Below, piece by piece: positions 1 to 2,975 of a DNA stretch of 6,275 nt. The DNA is taken from contig JAAHHL010000437.1 in the NCBI GenBank assembly GCA_010672185.1, positions 1 to 6,275 on the forward strand, in the 5' to 3' direction. The DNA is from Caldora sp. SIO3E6 (GTDB lineage: Bacteria; Cyanobacteriota; Cyanobacteriia; Cyanobacteriales; Coleofasciculaceae). Below the pieces are notes generated by a model. That model saw only the letters and a program-made list of their open reading frames with translations, was not told where the DNA came from and searched no databases. The translations under genes were made by a program, and so were the position numbers. Each line of letters opens with the position of its first letter. The stretch's first letter is position 1.

Positions 1-100
1 ATAGCTTTAGCCATTTATTACCAAATTTCAAGGAGTTTTGAGTTACTTAGGTGCTACAGCCTTTGTGTGGCAAGCTTTATGAGCTATTAAATCTGATAGT

Positions 101-298
101 TTAGCACACTAAGTACGGAAGACCCGGATAAATTCCCTGCTGATCATTGCTTGATTGGCGCACGATCGCGTCTAATTCTTTTGGTACATTAGCTAAAGCA
201 TTGAATCCTGGTACTGCTTTGGATAAACCTAGTCCTAAAACTGGGGTATTCTCTTTACCAGGAGGTAAGCGATCGCTCAGTGGAAAATTACCTAACAC
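101..298 (-). CDS. Short unrecognised ORF, possibly a gene remnant
   Basis: This 65-codon frame opens with GTG at 298 and ends with TAA. The family is not recognised. In its favour, the codons look like those of the neighbouring genes and the translation has ordinary composition, for example the stretches NTPVLGLGLSKAVPGFNALA and GIYPGLPYLVC. Against it, the GTG falls inside a short tandem repeat (290-315), there is no clear ribosome binding site, and an in-frame stop lies two codons upstream at 302-304. It may be the surviving 3' part of a gene whose front was lost when the repeat arose, or a chance ORF. It lies 64 bases downstream of the decayed DUF5615 gene on the same strand, so it could share a transcript. 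Confidence 0.3.
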   Translation of the reverse strand: MLGNFPLSDRLPPGKENTPVLGLGLSKAVPGFNALANVPKELDAIVRQSSNDQQGIYPGLPYLVC

Positions 299-315
299 CT
301 GCTACCTAACACCCA
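290..315. repeat. Short tandem repeat, 14-bp unit, about two copies
   Basis: ACCTAACACCTGCT (290-303) is followed directly by ACCTAACACC (304-313). On the minus strand this reads as GGTGTTAGGT twice. Short direct repeats of this style are common in intergenic regions of filamentous cyanobacteria. It overlaps the putative start of the ORF at 298, which weakens that start. Confidence 0.6.
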
Positions 316-362
316 CCACACCGATATCGACTCCTGCGGAATATGGGCTCAAAACAGCCAAC

Positions 363-711
363 CTAGATATACCGAACCTGATTTTGCAACTCATCTGCTG
401 TAACACTATTCAGAATAGCTAAGAGCCGTTTAGCAACCTCTTGCGGCGGACGACGAACCGCCAAGATAACGCCATAGTGTCCTTTATCTGTAGAAAAGTA
501 ATTTTGAACCAATTCCTCATGCATCAGAGCGATTATGAGTCACCAAAGCTCTGCCTTGACTTACCGCATAGGCAAGTTGCTCTGCATCAGAGATTCTCAA
601 TTGTCCGGCATCTCGCGCAGTGGTAACATTAAATCCTTTTGCTCTGACCAAATCCGCAATCAGAACGTTAACATCTTCATCAAGATATAACTGAATAAAT
701 AATTTGCTCAC
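363..711 (-). pseudogene. DUF5615 PIN-like toxin, left copy, frameshifted
   Basis: The frame starts with GTG at 711, overlapping the stop of the DUF433 gene as GTGA. It reads as the N-terminal half of a DUF5615 (PIN-like, Mut7-C-related) protein: LYLDEDV at residues 8-14 gives the first acidic cluster, followed by TARDAGQLRISDAEQLA and ALVTHNRSD up to residue 63. It then hits TGA at 519-517. One frame over, the coding sense continues without a break as EELVQNYF, then HYGVILAVRRPPQEVAKRLL, and ends in RYI with TAG at 365-363. The sum, about 115 residues, is the usual length of the family, so one base has been gained near 519-524 (four bases where a codon of three is expected, normally Phe after the Asp). 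As read, the product is a 64-residue fragment lacking the second half of the PIN-like fold. A sequencing error or programmed frameshift is possible, but no slippery run is visible at the site. Confidence 0.9.
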
Positions 712-989
712 AGCCCTTGAACCAGTGGGTCAATTAACTCATCTGGAATTTTATTTTGTTCGATATGTTGATTAATTTCATTTTGGTGATCACTGTAATA
801 TGTTAAAGCACCAAATACCTGAGCTAGTGTCAGATGGGGCATTCCTATGGGAATTTCTTCCGGAGGAACTCCCATACGCCACGTTTCAACAACTGCCCTC
901 ACAGGAGTTCGAGTGCCCTTAATAATGGGTTCATTATTGAGAATCTGGTCATCTCGAACCACGTACAAGTAATCAGTAACCTGAACCAT
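708..989 (-). CDS. DUF433 family antitoxin (VapB-like), left copy
   Basis: A 93-residue protein of the DUF433 family, small helix-turn-helix-like proteins usually encoded just before a PIN-like toxin and thought to act as its antitoxin and autoregulator. Hallmarks seen: IIKGTRTPV at residues 22-30, the region around EEIPIGMPHLTLAQVFGALT (44-63), and YYSDHQNEI (64-72). The ATG at 989 is the first residue of the family-like sequence and no other start lies close upstream. No clear Shine-Dalgarno is visible. The stop overlaps the GTG of the downstream DUF5615 gene (GTGA), implying coupled translation. A TATAAT box sits 35 bases upstream. The right copy differs at only five residues (V2A, R31M, P42A, Q74R, H75Y). 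The gene is intact although its toxin partner is frameshifted. Confidence 0.93.
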   Translation of the reverse strand: MVQVTDYLYVVRDDQILNNEPIIKGTRTPVRAVVETWRMGVPPEEIPIGMPHLTLAQVFGALTYYSDHQNEINQHIEQNKIPDELIDPLVQGL

Positions 990-1023
990 AAGTACAAAAG
1001 AAACCGTACTATTTTCTTTTTTA

Positions 1024-1029
1024 ATTATA
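1024..1029 (-). promoter_or_regulatory. Candidate -10 box of the left DUF433 operon
   Basis: TATAAT reads on the minus strand 35 bases before the DUF433 ATG at 989 and is retained in the right copy (6100-6095). No good -35 hexamer is seen at 16-18 bases upstream. The repeat block ends one base beyond this box, so the two copies have different upstream sequences and may be expressed differently. The box also lies just after the stop of the gene ending at 1038, so read-through from that gene is possible. Confidence 0.4.
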
Positions 1030-1037
1030 GCCGTAAA

Positions 1038-1355
1038 TCATATAGTTCCGCACACTCCGGTTTCATTGATACGGAAAACATGCAGCTTGGCATTTGGGTA
1101 TTTCTGATGCGCTATTTGAGCAACAATTAAATCATCCTGATCGAGAAAATACTCTCCACTATCTGGCTCAATTGCCACATACCAGTTGTAGTGAGTTTTA
1201 ATTAATTCAGGTTGCACTCGATCAAAAATTGGCTTGCACCGTTGGTAAAATTCCTCACGTTCAGTTCTTTTTTGAGCTTTTTGTTGTTCCGTCCACTGGA
1301 TTTCGGGAAAAATTCGCCCTCTGCGGGCTGTTGAAGTAGACTTAGTTATGGTCAT
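1038..1355 (-). CDS. Conserved hypothetical protein, 105 residues
   Basis: A soluble, charged protein of unknown function. The N-terminal part is basic and helical (GRIFPEIQW at residues 13-21, then a Lys/Arg/Glu/Gln-rich helix to about 40). The C-terminal part holds the motifs HYNWYVAIEPDSGEYF (55-70) and VFRINETGVCG (93-103). This pattern resembles a cyanobacterial hypothetical family often found next to small retropepsin-like or toxin-antitoxin genes; that recollection is from general knowledge and not tested here. No catalytic motif is recognised. ATG at 1355 is preferred; an in-frame GTG at 1367 would add four residues. The stop lies 48 bases before the DUF433 start on the same strand, so the two could be co-transcribed. 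The PIN gene upstream is separated by 159 bases containing a palindromic repeat. Confidence 0.85.
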   Translation of the reverse strand: MTITKSTSTARRGRIFPEIQWTEQQKAQKRTEREEFYQRCKPIFDRVQPELIKTHYNWYVAIEPDSGEYFLDQDDLIVAQIAHQKYPNAKLHVFRINETGVCGTI

Positions 1356-1409
1356 AATTAATTTCACTTTATTCTAATCAACAGTCTAACCTAGACTACC
1401 AAAGTTATT

Positions 1410-1498
1410 CTCTTAGTCCCAAGGTTGCTGGGCGTAGCATTTGGATAGGTATACCAAGGTATCTGTACTTAAATTATCGCCCAAATGCTACGCCCCTA
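1410..1498. repeat. Palindromic MITE-like repeat, copy A
   Basis: A perfect 15-bp inverted repeat, GGGCGTAGCATTTGG at 1430-1444 and CCAAATGCTACGCCC at 1481-1495, encloses an AT-rich centre of 36 bases. The same element occurs at 2217-2305 (copy B) in the same orientation, offset 807, with similarity reaching outside the arms from about 1410. It contains no ORF. GTAGGGGCG-type ends are typical of small dispersed palindromic elements of cyanobacteria. As RNA it would fold into a strong hairpin between the PIN gene (stop at 1515) and the gene starting at 1355, where it might act as a terminator or processing site. Confidence 0.88.
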
Positions 1499-1514
1499 CT
1501 ACTTCTCAATCTGA

Positions 1515-1940
1515 CTAATTATTTATCTCGAATAACTGGACAAAGCCCTTTCTTTGTAACCCCTCTTTAAGTTTTTTATCTCCAGTCCAAAGTAAGCCTT
1601 CCAATTCTATCGTCAAAGCTACATGAGGAGTATCAGTTTCGTCAATATCCCGACACAACTCGTAGGCTGTGGCGATATGCTCTGCTGCAATCAAGTCTTC
1701 TTTATAGAGGTTAATGCGTTTGAGTAATATTTGATAAATCTTAACAATCTCTTCTTCCTTTAACTGACTGGCTTTCAGGATCTTCTCTTTGCGCTTAAAC
1801 AACTCTACTAGAACCTGTTCGCAAATAAAAAAGTCATAATTCGGGTCTAGTAGTAACTCAATAAAGCGAGAATTTTTTCTGAGTAATGCAGAGAACAAAA
1901 TATTGGTATCAACTATAACTGTTGGAGTTTGTCTAATCAC
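1515..1940 (-). CDS. PIN-domain ribonuclease toxin (VapC-like)
   Basis: A 141-residue single-domain PIN protein, predicted to be a Mg-dependent endoribonuclease toxin. The fold's acidic residues are all visible: D11 in VIVDTNILFSALL (8-20), E46 in QVLVELFKR (42-50), D103 in DETDTPHVAL (100-109) and D121 in WTGDKKL (118-124). The catalytic set is therefore complete and the gene looks functional. The length is usual for the family. Translation starts with GTG at 1940, six bases after the stop of the upstream gene at 1947, with a weak GGGA in the gap, so translation is probably coupled. The upstream partner is presumed to be the antitoxin. The pair is bracketed by copies A and B of the palindromic repeat. 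Confidence 0.93.
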   Translation of the reverse strand: MIRQTPTVIVDTNILFSALLRKNSRFIELLLDPNYDFFICEQVLVELFKRKEKILKASQLKEEEIVKIYQILLKRINLYKEDLIAAEHIATAYELCRDIDETDTPHVALTIELEGLLWTGDKKLKEGLQRKGFVQLFEINN

Positions 1941-1946
1941 AATTCC

Positions 1947-2171
1947 CTACTTAGAAAGTTTAGACTTTAAATTCGACCAAACTGTTGAGTCAATCTCATT
2001 AGCTAATTCAGCCGCTGCCTCTTCTGTGAGTTGACTTCGCTGGCTAATGGATTTGAGTTCAAGATAGTTGAGAAGTTGTGTCAGTTCTTGATAATTAACG
2101 CTTGCCTTATCAATCTTGATGGTGATGGTTTGCTCATCAGCGCTAAGGTCGTAATAAAGATTGTTAGACAT
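1947..2171 (-). CDS. Small protein, presumed antitoxin of the PIN toxin
   Basis: A 74-residue protein that starts with ATG at 2171 and ends six bases before the PIN gene. The family is not recognised. Around residues 14-23 the sequence QTITIKIDKA suggests a short strand, the middle (27-45) is predicted helical, and the C-terminal third has an acidic helix rich in Ala and Glu (LTEEAAAELANEI, 48-60) followed by VWSNLKSKLSK. A small N-terminal part plus a charged C-terminal helix that could wrap the toxin is the usual build of VapB-type antitoxins, but no AbrB, RHH or Phd motif is clear. The antitoxin role is inferred from its size, position and tight spacing. Confidence 0.8.
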   Translation of the reverse strand: MSNNLYYDLSADEQTITIKIDKASVNYQELTQLLNYLELKSISQRSQLTEEAAAELANEIDSTVWSNLKSKLSK

Positions 2172-2196
2172 AATTTATAAAAGCCTACTGAAATAC

Positions 2197-2204
2197 AGTA
2201 TACT
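2197..2204 (-). promoter_or_regulatory. Candidate -10/operator of the PIN module
   Basis: The perfect 8-bp palindrome AGTATACT lies 25 bases upstream of the ATG at 2171 and contains TATACT, close to the -10 consensus, on the minus strand. The surroundings are strongly AT-rich. No convincing -35 hexamer is seen at the right distance. Toxin-antitoxin operons are commonly autoregulated at palindromes overlapping the -10 box, so this is a reasonable but unproved operator. Confidence 0.35.
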
Positions 2205-2216
2205 ATATTTTTTATT

Positions 2217-2305
2217 ATCTTAGTCGCAAAGGGGCTGGGCGTAGCATTTGGATAGGTATACTCCGGTATCTATACTTAAATTATCGCCCAAATGCTACGC
2301 TCCTA
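2217..2305. repeat. Palindromic MITE-like repeat, copy B
   Basis: Same element and orientation as copy A at 1410-1498. Arms are GGGCGTAGCATTTGG at 2237-2251 and CCAAATGCTACGCTC at 2288-2302, with one arm mismatch; the spacing equals that of copy A. The centre differs at a few bases (CTCCGG against CAAGG-type sequence). It lies just upstream of the promoter region of the PIN module, so the module sits exactly between the two copies. Confidence 0.88.
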
Positions 2306-2342
2306 CATACAGGGCTTTGCGTTTGAACAAGGTACAGTAGAA

Positions 2343-2430
2343 AAAAGTCTCCCTTTCTCAAAAGTCTCCCTTTCTCAAAAGTCCCCCTTTCTCAAAAGTC
2401 CCCCTTTTTAAGGGGGATTTAGGGGGATCA
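2343..2430. repeat. 17-bp tandem repeat running into a C5/G5 hairpin
   Basis: The unit AAAAGTCTCCCTTTCTC occurs at 2343-2359 and 2360-2376, then with T to C change at 2377-2393, and a fourth partial unit starts at 2394. The fourth runs into CCCCCTTTTTAAGGGGG (2400-2416), which can fold as a 7-bp stem with a 3-base loop, followed by two further G-runs to 2430. The AGGGGGATTTAGGGGGATC style of ending is a widespread cyanobacterial intergenic motif. The region 2172-2474 holds this, copy B of the palindromic repeat and the PIN promoter, and no gene. Confidence 0.85.
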
Positions 2431-2474
2431 ACAATTTACCGCATAACAGAACAAACTGCCTCCGGTGCATCCAT

Positions 2475-2663
2475 TTACAAGTCAGATGTAGTCGGACTAT
2501 CAATCAATATTTCACCCCCATCTTGATTTAGCTTCATCTGGATTAACCCTTCAAAGTTAGAGTTAATTACTTCGTAAGCGATCGCTCCCAGAATAAGAGG
2601 AGTTAGCAAAAAGTGAAGAGCGATCGCAATTTTGGTGAGATTAAAGTCGGTTTGGTTTTTCAT
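2475..2663 (-). CDS. Small single-pass membrane protein, hypothetical
   Basis: A 62-residue protein if read from the ATG at 2663; a TTG at 2672 would add three residues but is less likely. A hydrophobic stretch at about residues 12-30 (IAIALHFLLTPLILGAIAY) is long enough for one transmembrane helix. It is preceded by a polar N-terminus with one Lys just before the helix, and followed by a soluble tail of about 30 residues with an acidic end (GGEILIDSPT). Two HIP1 sites (2578 and 2620) fall in the gene, each encoding Ala-Ile-Ala within the helix, in line with normal cyanobacterial coding sequence. No family is recognised and no ribosome binding site is seen. The start codon lies inside a long inverted repeat (2661-2697). 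It is divergent from the NACHT gene. The gene is plausible but short. Confidence 0.6.
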   Translation of the reverse strand: MKNQTDFNLTKIAIALHFLLTPLILGAIAYEVINSNFEGLIQMKLNQDGGEILIDSPTTSDL

Positions 2664-2697
2664 TAGGGTCAAATAGTTAACTCAACTATCCCTAATG
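2661..2697. repeat. Bipartite inverted repeat over the start of the small membrane gene
   Basis: CATTAGGG (2661-2668) pairs with CCCTAATG (2690-2697), and just inside, ATAGTT (2673-2678) pairs with AACTAT (2684-2689). This leaves a 5-base loop and a 4-base bulge on one side. The 14 paired bases include the CAT that is the complement of the ATG start at 2663, so a minus-strand transcript would have its start codon in a stem. ATCCCTAATGT at 2688-2698 is repeated at 2740-2750, next to the 33-bp repeats. It could be an operator between the divergent genes or an RNA structure. Confidence 0.6.
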
Positions 2698-2748
2698 TCA
2701 CTGCTACAGTTGGGAGATAAATCTCAAATTTAGGCTAACATCCCTAAT

Positions 2749-2945
2749 GTGGAACAGGCTTCTAGCCTGTATAAGTCATCTGTGGAACAGGCTTCCAGCC
2801 TGTATAAATTATCTGTAGAACAAGCTTCCAACCTGTATAAATTATCTGTGGAGCAGGCTTCCAGCCTGTATAAATCATCTGTAGAACAAGATTCCAACCT
2901 GTATAAATCATCTGTGGAACAGGCTTCCAGCCTGTATCAGCTAAA
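2749..2945. repeat. 33-bp tandem repeat, six units, upstream of the NACHT gene
   Basis: Six head-to-tail units of 33 bp, the last one diverging in its final bases. Each has a palindromic core, ACAGGCT-TCC-AGCCTGT, imperfect in units 3 and 5. Because 33 is a multiple of three, one frame stays open from a GTG at 2749 to TAA at 2955 and would encode 11-residue repeats of the type EQASSLYKSSV. There is no ribosome binding site, so coding is doubtful, although the changes between units fall mostly at third codon positions. The array ends about 30 bases before the NACHT start codon and so forms its 5' leader or promoter region. The stretch 2698-2748 before it contains only a short palindrome (GAGAT-AA-ATCTC, 2714-2725). 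Confidence 0.93.
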
Positions 2946-2975
2946 CTGGCATTAAAACAATCCTCAATTCCCTCA

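Larger units (their letters stand above)
1..362. other. Flanking stretch without a firmly supported gene
   Basis: The first 362 bases hold no convincing complete gene. On the plus strand, frame 1 is open from base 1 to a TAA at 88-90 and could be the last 29 codons of a gene that starts outside the window, but the translation is not recognised. On the minus strand lies the short ORF 101-298, described separately. A HIP1 octamer is at 269-276 and a short tandem repeat at 290-315. The broken DUF5615 gene ends at 363. Confidence 0.5.
545..1030. repeat. 486-bp direct repeat, left copy (DUF433/DUF5615 module)
   Basis: This block recurs at 5616-6101 in the same orientation at a constant offset of 5071, with no gap and about 22 mismatches counted by eye (about 95% identity). 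It covers the whole DUF433 gene, the first 56-57 codons of the DUF5615 gene and the upstream region as far as the TATAAT box at 1029-1024. Beyond 1030 the two copies share nothing. On the other side similarity falls abruptly before 545, with weak matches to about 533. The left copy retains the natural, though frameshifted, 3' end of the toxin gene, so it resembles the ancestral arrangement more than the right copy does. Confidence 0.95.

Noticed and set aside
147..422. Plus-strand ORF of 91 codons
   Set aside because: It is antisense to the frameshifted tail of the DUF5615 gene and to the 101-298 ORF, and its translation has no protein-like motif.
834..1130. Plus-strand ORF opposite the left DUF433 gene, with a matching one at 5905-6111
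   Set aside because: Both are shadows of the DUF433 genes. They look conserved only because the block is duplicated, and the DUF433 frame matches a known family.
1410..2305. Elements A and B as ends of an insertion sequence
   Set aside because: They are in direct orientation, each is itself a complete palindrome, and no transposase lies between them.
2749..2945. 33-bp array as a CRISPR array
   Set aside because: Units are contiguous and nearly uniform along their whole length; there are no unique spacers and no cas genes.
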